Positions 43,786 to 55,024 of a stretch of DNA of 64,000 nt are shown piece after piece. Each line of letters begins with the position of its first letter. Position 1 is the first letter of the stretch. The translations under genes and the position numbers were made by a program. This DNA is from Marthasterias glacialis (taxonomy: Eukaryota; Echinodermata; Asteroidea; Forcipulatida; Asteriidae): NCBI GenBank assembly GCA_911728455.2, contig OU452221.1, positions 6,893,047 to 6,957,046 of the forward strand. The letters run 5' to 3'. The notes under the pieces are model-generated. The model saw nothing but the letters and a program-made list of their open reading frames with translations. It made no database searches and was not told the DNA's origin.

Positions 43786-43957
43786 CAGACATGGTTTTCG
43801 TGAACGGTAGACCGATCCATTAAGCCCTGCCTACCTTAGCAACTGCCTAGCAACAGCACATGGCGTGACTTTCTTTCCACGATCGCAGCGGTGGTTCGGT
43901 TGCGGCCCACACACGTATCAGATACACACACAGACATGGTTTTCGTGAACGGTATGG
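43783..43957 (+). repeat. Direct repeat of 24 bp flanking 120 bp
   Basis: 'cagacatggttttcgtgaac'+'ggta' occurs at about 43786 and 43932. The first copy touches the end of the large inverted repeat. Confidence 0.8.
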
Positions 43958-43959
43958 AT

Positions 43960-44869
43960 TTAGTTTCTTGGCCTTTTGAGCAGTACCTTGAGTCCAAAAA
44001 ACAATGCAGACATGAACACTGTTAAACAACTTTTACACAACTGTACAGGGACCACACTGCTGTGGGATTTGCACCACCAGAAGTACGAACAATTAAAACA
44101 AAACAAAAAGTAAGTACAGTTGAGTGTGCTCTTGTGTGTCAGAACAATGGCAACGGTTTGTTTACTTTTCTAATGGGATTTTTAACGTGTCGGACTTTTG
44201 TCGGATTGTCAGTGGCGTTGTCAAGGCTGTGATTGGTCAATACGTTAGTAAACGGGGCTTAATGGATTGGTCTATTGCATGTTTTTGCAGTGTTTTTTTT
44301 AATGAAGTTAAATGTGTTTTCTTGTTTTTGCTGTTTGTGTTGTCTTCGTCTTCGTCTTCGTCGTTCTCGGCGTCGTTGTTAGTTTTTTTCAGATTAGATT
44401 GGGTTGGGGATTCAATGAGGGCGTTATGTTTTGCATTTCAAGTTGCAAGCTGATCATACTAATCCAAGGGATCGTTCAAACAAAATCCCTGTGACATTGG
44501 TACAGACACTATACCTAACACATAACATAACATAAAATGTATATACCTTCCATTTTTACAGCGCAATTTGTTCTACGTATCCCTAATTATAATAATTCAC
44601 TAATTTAGTCACAATTCCTCCAACCATCATAGTGCATGACCAATAAAACACAGTGCTAACACGCCTAGTTCTACATTGACTTTCTGCGCAAGCAATGCAC
44701 GCAAACACAATGCGTTTTTCATGAGCATTTTCCGTCTCATTATTAGAAGACAAGAGCTGATACAACAAAAGGATTCTTTTCGCTGACCGTAAGGAGCTTC
44801 TGAGGAGGTTGATAAAGTGTTTAGGATAAACATAAGGGCTTGAGTAGGCTTTGAATCCTGAAAGTCATC
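43960..44869. other. Presumed lectin upstream region
   Basis: No exon recognised. No convincing TATA box immediately upstream of the ATG; a 5' UTR intron cannot be excluded. Confidence 0.35.
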
Positions 44870-45370
44870 ATGAAGCTGGTTTGGCTTAATGCAACTCTCT
44901 TACTTGCTGCGTGTTTTGACACCCAACTGTCAAAGAGTGTTCATACGTGGTTTTCTGGATCTCACTACGAATTGCTTGATACCACGATGTCTTGGGAAGA
45001 CGCTGTCCAAGTCTGTTCAGACATGGGTGGTGGCTTGGTAGTCATCGATTCTCTCGAAGAACACAAGTTTGTCTGGAATTTGTTTGATTCTACATTCAAT
45101 CATAGTCATCTTTGGGTTGGATGTACCGACAAGCAGCATGAAAGTAGATGGCAAAAACCGGGTGAGATGGGCCAAAGTTGTAGCTATTTCAATTGGGCAC
45201 CAAACGAGCCCAATAATGTTACCGCTGATGAGAATTGCGCGGAGATGAGGCGAGGGAGAAACGGAGGTCTTTGGAATGACATTGGTTGCACCAATAATAA
45301 CTACGTGATTTGTGAGTACTCCCTGATCATTAAATGTATGGAGGCTAACTCTGACGGCCGATTTGTATAA
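44870..45370 (+). CDS. Secreted C-type lectin, single exon, 166 residues
   Basis: An intact intronless frame. The N terminus MKLVWLNATLLLAACF looks like a signal peptide. One C-type lectin domain follows (about 25-150). Cysteines: C49 and C148 (outer pair), C123 and C140 (inner pair), plus C85 and C104. Calcium/sugar site 2 residues are all present: EPN at 113-115 (mannose/GlcNAc type by family rule), E121-N122 in DENC, and WND at 135-137. The LWVGC segment fits the core. Possible N-glycosylation at N77 and N116. The likely role is extracellular carbohydrate recognition, in innate immunity or a matrix; echinoderms have many such genes. The ATG has A at -3. A short tail (KCMEANSDGRFV) follows the domain. 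No introns, unlike the two neighbouring genes, so retro-copying or a simple one-exon gene are both possible. Confidence 0.88.
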   Translation: MKLVWLNATLLLAACFDTQLSKSVHTWFSGSHYELLDTTMSWEDAVQVCSDMGGGLVVIDSLEEHKFVWNLFDSTFNHSHLWVGCTDKQHESRWQKPGEMGQSCSYFNWAPNEPNNVTADENCAEMRRGRNGGLWNDIGCTNNNYVICEYSLIIKCMEANSDGRFV

Positions 45371-45717
45371 TAACTCAACATTAATTTAGCAGTCGCACCT
45401 CAATTTAGATGTCACCACGTGGTTCAATGTGCATGCATCATCACCTTCATCTTTTTAGAACACTGACAAATCTTCAGATGAGCACACTAATCAACTAGAT
45501 ATGTTATTTGCTTCACATTTTGAACGAAGGTCTAGACTTTCGCGATTGGATTTTGTGAAATCAGGCGATGCACAGAAAAGTTGACAAAATCACTCCCAGT
45601 TCCCGAAAATGTGCTTCACAAGAAAACTCAAAAGTACGAAAAAATAAGAGTGCCTGGCTTTGGGATCCGATGACCTTTCATCTTTGCGATTGTTTGAATC
45701 CGTAGAATCAACCACTT

Positions 45718-45723
45718 AATAAA
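45718..45723 (+). terminator. Possible polyadenylation signal of the lectin
   Basis: AATAAA lies about 350 bp after the lectin stop codon. No other gene is nearby on this strand. Confidence 0.4.
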
Positions 45724-46185
45724 ATGATCAATCAATTTATCAATTAGTCAATCAAGCAATTATTAAATTTATAAAATGATTAACCCAACGCCGGTTGCCC
45801 AAAGCGCCGTTAGCTCTCGAATAAAGGTCTAGGATTTCCGCAAAGTAGTGAACATGGATATTGAAGAGAATTTATGTTGCTTCTGTTCCCAAGAAGACGA
45901 GTCCGCATCACAATCTAAATGCAGTGATAGAACATTCTGGATCCTCCCTCCAACTTGCTTCTTATAAAGAAGACTATAGTTTTTGGAACAGGAACGCAAG
46001 GTTAGGTTTGCTTTTTTGAAGGACATTGTGTCGGTGAGATTTTTGTGTTGGAGTTCTTAAAGTGGTTAAGGCGTCGACACATAGCAAGATTTTAAATTGA
46101 ATCCGTGGTTCTACTGGTAGCAAGTGCAGGATCTGCGGGATCGATGCCAGTACCTAATCACAGTCACCCGATTTCTTAAGTAATC

Positions 46186-46258
46186 ATTACTATTACTATT
46201 ACTATTACTATTACTATCACTATTACTATTACTATTACTATTACTATTACTATTATAC
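46186..46258 (+). repeat. (tac tat)n microsatellite
   Basis: 'attactattactattac' repeats, about 70 bp. Confidence 0.9.
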
Positions 46259-46281
46259 TAGGCCTATCTGTTTAAAACCGT

Positions 46282-46370
46282 CACTGTATGTTCCGGTGGT
46301 TGAGTCAAAGGAGTGTGGGTTCGAATCCCGGTCGCCACAAAATCGTGTAACCTTGAGCGAGACACTTAAT
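46282..46370 (+). repeat. SINE fragment, family S1
   Basis: 'gtgggttcgaatcccggtcg' and 'ccttgagcgagacacttaat'. Confidence 0.65.
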
Positions 46371-46555
46371 TTGTTCGGGTAAAGCTTGTTATTGTGAACG
46401 ATTGTTCGCACATTTGGTTGCCGGTGCTGCATACTCCTAAGGAGTTGAGAGCGGTTTCGGGCATGCTTAAGGTCCGGTGAACGTAGCAAATAGTGGAAGG
46501 CGCTTTTAGAATCGCTTAATAAATTGCATATTATCTTATATGAATATTTTTCACG

Positions 46556-46676
46556 TGGACAACATTTGTTATTGTCAAAGACCCGTATCCACACTTCATG
46601 TGAACCAACATAATACATGAACTAACAAAACCTGTGAAAGTTTCTGCTCAGTTGGTCATAGGAGTCACAAGAAAAT

Positions 46677-46719
<43 letters not shown>

Positions 46720-46900
46720 CCAACAACAACAACAACAACAACAAATTCGCTGTTTTGAAACAGCGAGTTTGACTCGCGAGATCAAAACTGCTTATTTTAT
46801 TCTCTTAAAACTGTAGCATTTCATTAAGATTATTTCAAGAGAAGTTTCAACCATGACCAACTTTATACCAAGTGTGCAAATATGTGAATATTTATCATTA
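46556..46900 (+). repeat. Family A-related repeat split by a (caa)n microsatellite
   Basis: 'cccgtatccacacttcatgt', 'ggagtcacaagaaaat', then (aac)n at 46674-46745, then the family continues ('ccatgaccaactttatacca'). Confidence 0.65.
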
Positions 46901-47742
46901 TTCACTCTTACCACACACCCCTTTTAATTGATAAATTAGGTACCTTTAATTGTTTACAGACCCCCCCCCCCCCCGACGATCGTTCGCATGGTACCATATC
47001 ATACTCTCAGCACTGTACGGCGTTGTGCAAGCGTACCGGTAGACTTACTTGATGACAAGTCGTTTGATAGTCGTGTTTTGTTGCGAAAATTCAGTCGAAA
47101 TCCATCGCTGCGGTAATAATAGTACAAGAGTAACTGCCCGAGTTGCGACATACCTAACGACTTGAGGATTCTGTTCCGCACTGTTATTCATATATGCGTG
47201 TGGCGTAATACATATGAAATGAATTTCTAAGGTGAGAGCCAATGGCGCAGCGCTATGCTAATAAGGATACATCCATTTTTTTACGTGGGGAGAATTCAAT
47301 ACGTCAGAGAATGTTTGCAGATCGGGTGACGTTTAACAATCGATACACTCCAACTAGTTGAAATTAAATGTGTTGTTGTAATATCTTTGATTTATTTGAG
47401 TCGTGTATACCTTAGAATTTTGTAATATAACATACTGTAATGTTTCGCAACACAGAATTCTAACCCTTGAAGTAATGAGAATGATCTAGGGTAAGAAACA
47501 GCAGCTAAACAGCTCCTTCAACCGCATGTATTTTACGAGATCTGTACAAACGGATGAAAACTAAACTTGTATACAAGTCCCGGAATTCTCACGGTTATTT
47601 AATAACTTGTTAATCAGTCCTCCCTGTTTTACGCTTATGAATCAAAGAATCATTTCAGTATATTAGGGCAAAAACGTCGTTGGTTTACCTCTAAGATGGC
47701 GACCGGATGACGTCAATGCATAAGGTCCGTTAGGACGAGTAA

Positions 47743-47806
47743 ATGGTTCTAACTTATAGGACCAGTCATAACATAGGACTAGTCCTAATTGTGAAATCCA
47801 CCCCTG
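47743..47806. mobile_element. MITE fragment, family F
   Basis: 'ggactagtcctaattgtgaa'+'atccacccctg' matches the right end of 54700-54815. Confidence 0.65.
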
Positions 47807-47942
47807 GTTACTTCAGACTTGACTGCAGGGCAGTGCATGAAGGAGTCTGCTAGTGAGAGTCGTTACTGTGGTTATTTATTTCACACTAGACTGCAGGGCA
47901 ATGCATGCATGAGTCTTGGTCAAGGCTACTAGTACTAAATTA

Positions 47943-48091
47943 TTCATGTGTATTACGTTCAGGCTATTGCATTTCAATTTTGTATGTAAAGTGCTTCGTT
48001 CATGTGTACTACGTTCAGGCTATTGTATTTCAATTTTGTATGTAAAGTGCTTTGTTGTTACTATTAAATAGTAACAAAGCACTTTACATAC
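47943..48091. repeat. 56-bp tandem duplication ending in a hairpin
   Basis: 'ttcatgtgtattacgttcag' units start at 47943 and 47999. The second runs into an inverted repeat 48038-48091 ('gtatgtaaagtgctttgtt' and complement). Confidence 0.85.
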
Positions 48092-48639
48092 AGAGTTTAC
48101 GGTTCCAACCCAGAACAGTCAACTCTGTAGAGGTCAGTGTGGTGTCTTTTTAATCCTTTGAAGATGCCCTGCATGATGAAATTTAGACTTAAATGTTTAC
48201 CTCAAAGTGTCTCATTTACACAGGCTGAGTCACATTTTATCACTAACGATGAGTGTAAATCATGATGTTGATATATGGTTGAAGAGAAAATAACAATCAG
48301 TATTCACTGGCCTAACTAACAGTAACAGGAAGGACAGCGATGACAACGATTATAAATTTGTTATTTACTTTTCATTTAGTCGATACCATGCAGCCATCTT
48401 GGTTATTAAAAAAACTTCTAAAAAACTCAGTAACATGTGGTAGAAAAATGATTCCTAAAAACTCTGATGTTCTTATTTTGATCTGGTCAATAAAAATGAG
48501 CATTATAATGTGACACAAAAAGTCTTTAAACGAATAAGAGTGTAATTCGATGGGAGAACAAAGGGATGTCCTCGGTCTGACCATAACTAGACTAATCCGA
48601 GCATGCAGCTTGTTCATGTGCGTTTACACCACCGCAATT

Positions 48640-49560
48640 ATGGCCGCCGCACGCGCGCGTCGACGCACAAGCACTGTGAATCCTCCACTCTGATTGGTAC
48701 ATAATGCGCGTTGACACGAGTGTCGTATCACACGCGCGTGCGGAGGCCATAGCTGCGATGGAATGGTGTACCTATAGAGCGTTCTCATTGCATGCATTGA
48801 CGTCACATTTCCGCCATGCTGGAGGACAGCTACGCATATGGCATGAGCTATTTGTACGCAGCTCTATGGCATGGAAGGGCACACGTGTCACCATTCAGCG
48901 TTGCGTTTCCTATACGCGTAGAACATGTTCAAATTGCGCGCACCTACAGGTACTATAGATATAGATCATAAAGACTAGATCGGACGCGCGTACAATACGC
49001 AGGTTCTGACTGGGCGCCGCCATAAGTCACGTGAAAAAGGCAAAACATTTAAATGTGCACTGCTCGCAACGTGACGAACGCTTCTTCGGCGGGGAATGTG
49101 AATTTGTATCAGTTTTGCATTTGGTAACAAATTTTCGTCGTTTATTGCTCGTGGGTATCAAGATACAGCAGGGTGTTGTGATGTCCTAACAAGTAATGGT
49201 TTACAACTGCACCGCGGCTGCTTGTCACAGCCGTCCGAGGAGGAAGAGTCACGAAGGAGGATCCCGTAGCAAACTCACTTATCACGTTGCTCACCAGTAT
49301 CTTTATATTATTCTATAATAACTATGACAGGTACTGATTTCTGTGCGTTACGCGCGCGTGCTTGTACTCCAACATGTCAGCCAATCGTCATACGAGAACG
49401 CTCTATAGAGCTATATAAAAAAATTATATTGACTAGAGCGCTTACTCTACATTGCGCTGCATGCTGACCATAGATATAGAATAAAATAATATATCTATGG
49501 GCTGCACTGACGCAGCTCAAGCACGCGTCACACTGCGGCTTGAAAATGGACGAGACGATC
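48640..49560. other. CpG-rich stretch without a recognised gene
   Basis: Clusters of 'cgcgcgtg' at 48645-48745, 48920-49000 and 49350. 'tatagagcgttctc' near 48773 is repeated inverted near 49402. A CpG-rich promoter or the ends of a large decayed element are both possible. Confidence 0.35.
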
Positions 49561-49572
49561 GAGGAGTGAGAC

Positions 49573-49820
49573 GGGCCGGTGTCATAGGGTATTCTGTCCT
49601 AGGGTAATGTGTCCACCATACGGTAAATTAACGTGGGCTGAAGGAGTTTATTCAAAAGAGGGCGCTATCAGAAGGAGTTAGTATACCACAGACATAAAGA
49701 ACCTATAGGTTCTTCATGTCTGTGGTTAGTACACGATTCGCCGTATGCCCCACAGACATAAAGAACCTATATGCCCGGACAGAATCGCCTGCCGGACAGA
49801 ATCTCCTTCCACACCGGCCC
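49573..49820. mobile_element. MITE, family H, with two micro-insertions
   Basis: 'gggccggtgtcatagggt' to 'acaccggccc'. Compared with 12419-12587 it carries an extra 40-bp palindrome (49686-49725) flanked by 'gttagta', and an extra 20-bp half-palindrome (49750-49769) flanked by 'tatgcc'. Confidence 0.85.
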
Positions 49821-50302
49821 CAACTGTGGAAGGAAACATGTAATCAGGTAGGGCCAGAAAGCCCAATCTTTTGCAGGATTTGGTTCCGAAGTGGGGATGC
49901 AACACCTCCGTCCACACGTAGTAACATTTTATGTGGACCCGAGTCTTATAGCCCCCTCTGTTGTTTTGTTAAAGTAATTTTGAGAAAAAAACTTTCGGAC
50001 CTCTAAAGTTCACCCCTACGAAAGTTTGGTACAGTCTTTTTTCATTACTTCCGGTATTTTTCTCTCATGAAAGGTGCTAGCTTGGGAAACAGTCTCTTTG
50101 AATACAATGTAATACAAAAGGCACGGCACTCCGTTGAAGGACTCCACCGCCAAAGGCTGTATTCCAGGTTATAAAGGATCAATGGCCTGTCTTTTATGAC
50201 ACGGGCGTGTGTGGTATGAGAGCTGTGTGTGGTGGAGAGAGATTTTTGCCCGAGAATAATTTTCTGTCGACATTAATCCGCCGGTTTTTAGGGGTATTGA
50301 TA

Positions 50303-50348
50303 ATGCCAAGTTTCCTGACAGGAGCTCAGTCGTTTGCAGCTGTAGTTG
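50303..50348 (+). other. Candidate first coding exon (MPSFLTGAQSFAAVV)
   Basis: An ATG followed by 15 codons and a strong donor (G|gtaagc) in a gene-free stretch; the reading is mildly hydrophobic. The preceding sequence has no TATA box. It could start a gene continuing to the right. No homology is recognised. Confidence 0.2.
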
Positions 50349-50755
50349 GTAAGCAGTTTTAGCTAGGATAACTAAAATTGAGCCGTAGATTTTGGATTAA
50401 AATGCCACCAAAAATGTCGCTGCAAAATTTCACACTGAGCTGGTTTACCGCGGTATATATCCGTGGTGGTCGTGGGTCCTGAAGCGTTAAATGGTGTTCC
50501 CGGTCGATGTAGCTCTGGTCTTAAATGTTTGGTCTTGGTAAGTTTTGGCAGCGATTGCTGGTGTGTGAGAAGGGTCAAATAAAACAGCCGATAACTGCCT
50601 GAGTAGATTACCTGTAACTCCGCAAGATTATTTTTTAGGTTGTAAATTCACTAAGTAAATGTAGCTCTTGGTTGCAAATTTGTAGTTTTTAGAGTGTCAA
50701 CTGTCATCTCAAACAAGAAGGCCTGACTGAATTTTGAGCATTACCTAACAACCTA

Positions 50756-50878
50756 GACCCGTCCCAGTAACTGGGCCGCTGTAATCCTTTTGTGAGATTT
50801 TGACATCTTATCGGTGCTAGTACGACCGATAAAAGTCAAAATCTCAAAAAAGGAGTACAGCGCCCCAGTTACTGGGTC
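50756..50878. mobile_element. Tc1/mariner-type MITE
   Basis: TA flanks both ends; the ends are 'gacccgtcccagtaactggg' and 'gcgccccagttactgggtc'. The centre is a hairpin ('attttgac.tctta' and complement). Confidence 0.85.
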
Positions 50879-51348
50879 TACTACATGTATTACTAACAGT
50901 AACAACCCTTGTTGACAATGTTGTACATGTTCACAACTTCTAGTGAATCTGCTGAAAGCTGAAAAAACGTTACTTGCTAAACGCCATTTTAGCTCCTTTG
51001 GGCATGAATGCGCAAAACTTGCAGCTGCGCCATGAAATGTTTGCTTCTTTAAAGGTAAATAATTAGCGATTTAGCTACCAATTCCGTGAGAGGAATATTA
51101 AATAAAAGGGAAATAAAGCCCAACTTCCATTACAAAATTTAAAACATCCCTTAGAAAGTGGCAGTCGGATATGGAAACTTTTTCTTAATGTGAAATGTAC
51201 ATCTTTTTATTGTCATAAATTTTTGAATGTTTGTTGTCGAATTAAATGAAATACTTTTTTTGTTTAATCAAAATTATTGTGGGAAAACAAGGAAAATAAA
51301 GCACATTAAGTATTGAAGTTGTGATGACTGGGACTGACATTATGGTTA

Positions 51349-51482
51349 GACCCAGTAACTGGGGCGCTATACTCCTCTTTTTGAAATTTTGACTTTTAAC
51401 GGTCGTACGACCGTTACTCTAAGAAACGACCGTCAAATTCAAAATTTCAAAAAGAGGAGTACAGCGCCCCAGTTTCTGGATC
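51349..51482. mobile_element. Tc1/mariner-type MITE
   Basis: The same family as 50756-50878, with TA flanks and long inverted arms ('gaggagtacagcgccccagt'). Confidence 0.85.
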
Positions 51483-51550
51483 TAACAGGATTATGATTGT
51501 TGCAGCTGAGGTACTTGAAAAAGTCTTTGGTTTTAGATGAGCAATGATCT

Positions 51551-51747
51551 TGGCTCAATTTCATAAAGGTGTAAAGCCAGTGCTCAGCAAAATTTTCAGC
51601 AAAGCAAAAATTAGCAGGGAATAAGTCACAAACATGCATTAATTTGGCTGGTACCCTGTTTCGTCTAAGCTTTTATTTTTTCTCTTTGCCAAATAATTTT
51701 GTTATTTGTTGCTTTTAACTAACAACAGCTTTATTGAAATGGACCTA
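51551..51747. mobile_element. Diverged MITE, family D
   Basis: 'ctcaatttcataaaggtg' to 'cagctttattgaaatggacc'; a further decayed relative follows to about 51910. Confidence 0.6.
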
Positions 51748-52918
51748 GGTGTCTATTACATAAAGCTGTTTTAAAAGCAGGAAAACTTTTTAGGCTTAGA
51801 AAATTATGGCTAGCAAAAATGGGTAACCAGTCCAAATACCATTTAATATACACTGAGCTTGACAGGTTCCCTGCAGTTTTTTACTTGGAAGTTTAATTTA
51901 CTGAATAACATTGTCTGCTTAATGGTTTTTGAAATTTAGCCCAAATTGGATCAGTTTGACATCAGTCACCAACCCTTAACTTAACTGAATTTTAAGAAAA
52001 AAATTGACAAGACCCAAAAGTGAGACATGAAAAAAATTCAGGTGGGTTGTCAAACTTTAGAAGAGTTAATTTTACTGTCAATATGGGCAACACTTGTTCG
52101 CAGGGTAGCTATGTTCAGTGATCGATAGACACAAAAATATAATCAAAAACATGATATTTTTCCCTTAAAGTCCACATTGGTTGTTCAAACTGACGGCAGT
52201 AAAACAGAACTCGTAGTTTGTTGCAAAGCTAACAAAGTTTATGAATATTCTCATTTAAGTTTTGTGAAAATGTTTACGAAAAGTGGAATAATCTCCTTTG
52301 TCAATGAATTTAGGAAGGGCTACCTTTCCCTGGTACGGACTTATTGCTAATAAAGCTTTATCTAACCTTTAAACCAGACGTGTTCCTTTTTTAAACGACA
52401 GGATACCTCTCAGACTTGGTTTACATTGTTGTAATCTTCATTTTGTCAATTTTTTTTTTTTTTTCCCTTCATACACAGCCCTTGTGGTTAGGCAGTTGAG
52501 GTAGACGTCAAAGCAGGTTTAAGCACTCAGGAAAAAAGGGCACTGGATGAGTGAACTTTGGCTGCAGTTACCGTAGGTCACTCGCAGACCATCTACCCAT
52601 CGCAGTTTTTTTTCCCCCTTAACTACGAGGGAGTCTACTTGAATAGTTGGAACATAAAAGATATAACTCAACAAAGGGAGACAATTTGAATACCAAATAC
52701 TTTTTCGGTGAGGAGACTGGGGAGACTCTAGTAGTGGCCTCTTTTGTCAGAAGTTTCTCCGCATGATTGGGTAGGGTCTCTTTCTACCAGTGGAGCAAGA
52801 AGCGAAATTTGACAACGGACGGAAGTTGGCCATCCGGTGAAAAGAGGAGTGCAGCCACTGATGCGTCTCGACCATTGATGTTGTTGTCGCTGAGGATTTT
52901 TTAACTGAACAATTCACA

Positions 52919-52964
52919 ATGCATGACTGCAGCAGATTATGTGTGTTAGTGCTGACATTTGGTG
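52919..52964 (+). other. Candidate signal-peptide exon (MHDCSRLCVLVLTF)
   Basis: An ATG with A at -3 opens MHDCSRLCVLVLTF and runs into a consensus donor (G|gtgagt). Short hydrophobic first exons of this type are usual for secreted or membrane proteins. It ends in phase 1, compatible with the open frame at the right edge if the acceptor at 63939 is used. No homology is recognised. Confidence 0.25.
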
Positions 52965-53181
52965 AGTAATCACATAATAATGAGAACATGTTTATTTATC
53001 CCCCCCCCAAAAAAAAAATAATAATAATAATATTAAGCATACTATTGGCAAGCAAGATAGTAGAGGAAATTGCATCTTTTGACAAGTTTGGTTTTTGAGC
53101 GACAGAACAATATTGTTAGCATCAAACCATTTCAAACAGCACGACAATACATTTTGCAGTGTTAAAATCTGTTGTCTGTTA

Positions 53182-53947
53182 GGCCAAATAAAAAAAAATA
53201 CCAGTTGATCGTCCCCGCCCGCATCCTTTTTTGAGGCCGCATCCTTTTTTTTACTATTTTTTATTTTCGATTTTTGTCCTCAAAAAGACAAAACTTGTAT
53301 GAATTTTTAATCCATCCTTGGTATAAATTAAAATTTTTTATTTTTTTATTTTATACTTAGTTTTTACTTACCAATCTTTGAAAATTTGAAACAACAAAAC
53401 GTGGGTCTGGGAAACAGAAACCGCATTTTGTGCGGGGGACTTCCGACTATTGATCGGTGGACTGCCTGCTACACCAGCCGCTGCATGCAGGATCTGATCG
53501 CTGCATGCAGGCGGCGGGCGGCATGTCTCACACGGTGGTGCAACGTGCATGATCATACAAAGCAGCCTTGCTACCATGGGAGCTGAGCACGCCGTATAGA
53601 ATGGCATGGCGAGATCGATCACCTCTGGGAATGGGGTTGAGCTCCGTGGTTACTATGAAAGTTCAACTCGACCGTTGAGACAACTCGACCGATTATCTTG
53701 CGGTTTTAAATTTGGTCGAGTTGGTTTGACCGATTGTTTATCAATAGCATTTGTGTGTCGAGTTGGTCGTCACGCGTCACTGCCGCGTCGCTGCTGCTGA
53801 CCCACGCACTTAAATCGCCACACATTTTAAGTAAAATGCTTGGCGGCCATCTTGGAAAAAAAATAATAAATAAAAAATAAAAAGGCCCGCATCCTCCTCA
53901 TTTTGAAAAAACCCGGACGATCAACTGGTATTTTTTTTTATTTGGCC
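53182..53947. mobile_element. Harbinger-like non-autonomous element
   Basis: 33-bp terminal repeats (ggccaaataaaaaaaaatac ... gatcgtcc) are exact complements; TTA flanks both ends (53179-53181, 53948-53950). A 3-bp TTA duplication with GG..CC ends is the PIF/Harbinger pattern. The 765-bp interior has no transposase. Confidence 0.88.
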
Positions 53948-54699
53948 TTATGCTGAGGGTGTATGCAAACAGCAGGTTTGTTCTCAACAGAAGCTACACA
54001 TGTTTGGCATGTGTCTGATGTGCACAGTATGCCTATATAAAATGAGATCTAGATCTTGTATGGTTGGTTTTCAACAGAAACTACACTAGTACATGTATGG
54101 CATAAAACCATTTATGCCATACAATCTTCTACTTACGATATTTTTAAATTTGGCTATTGACCATTAATGTAGGTTTCCATTTAGTCCCTTGGCAGAAGCG
54201 TGACCCCAGCAATTATGGAACCTAAACAAAACTTCAAGCAAATAAGAAGTTAATCACACATTGTCTGCACGAATGCACTAGCAATGTCCGTACCCATACC
54301 CGTACCCAATGTCCGTACCCATTGAAAGTAAGCATTAACACAACATCTGGGAGCCTCACCGGCTTTCCTTAAGAAAACAAAATGTGCATACACTCGGAAA
54401 ATTTACAAAAAAAGTTTCTTAACATTTTTGAGAAAACAAAGTATTTCAAAAGATTGTTCCCATTCACAGCTTCTATGCATCATGGAACCATTATCTGTTT
54501 GTTTCCGGAAATTGACAATTGGCAAACTTCCACTGTCAGCAATGTTTCCTGAGTTTATGTTCTTTTTAGAATCGACTCCCAATGTTTACTTGCGGTTTGT
54601 GGCTGAACCAGTTCTTTGACAGAGTGTTTGACTCCACAGAAATATTTGTTTACACTCAGTGTACCTTGAATGTGTACTAATCCAACTTTAAAGGGACAC

Positions 54700-54815
54700 C
54701 AGGTGTGGATTTTACAAAGCGCTAGGACTAGTCTTATCTCGAGTTAGACGATTAAATAGTCCTAACCTATTGGACTAGTCATAAGTTAGGACTAGTTTTG
54801 TGAAATCCACCCCTG
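54700..54815. mobile_element. MITE, family F, complete
   Basis: 'caggtgtggattttacaaag' to 'tttgtgaaatccacccctg', with paired 'ctaggactagtc' / 'gactagtcataagttagga' inside. Confidence 0.8.
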
Positions 54816-54851
54816 ATCAGTTAAAGTTTTTCATGTACATATCAAACAGCT

Positions 54852-55024
54852 ACATGTATTTAAGCACAAAAGGTAGCTAAGCACAGCAAAATTATGCTTA
54901 CCAAAATAAGGTTACCAGCCAAAATACCATACCAATCACACGTATGATATATACCATCTGTGACTGGTACCCTGCTGATGTTTGCTTAGCAGAAAATATT
55001 AAGCAATGTTTCTGCTGCAAGCAG
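54852..55024. mobile_element. MITE, family D (inverted orientation)
   Basis: 'taagcacaaaaggtagctaa', 'ccagccaaaataccat', 'gcttagcagaaaatatt'. Confidence 0.7.

Noticed and set aside
42595-43820. Lys/Arg-rich and Phe-rich open frames on both strands
   Set aside because: They are translations of the gcggcgac/poly-T repeat units in the large inverted repeat; the composition changes only with the frame of the homopolymer.
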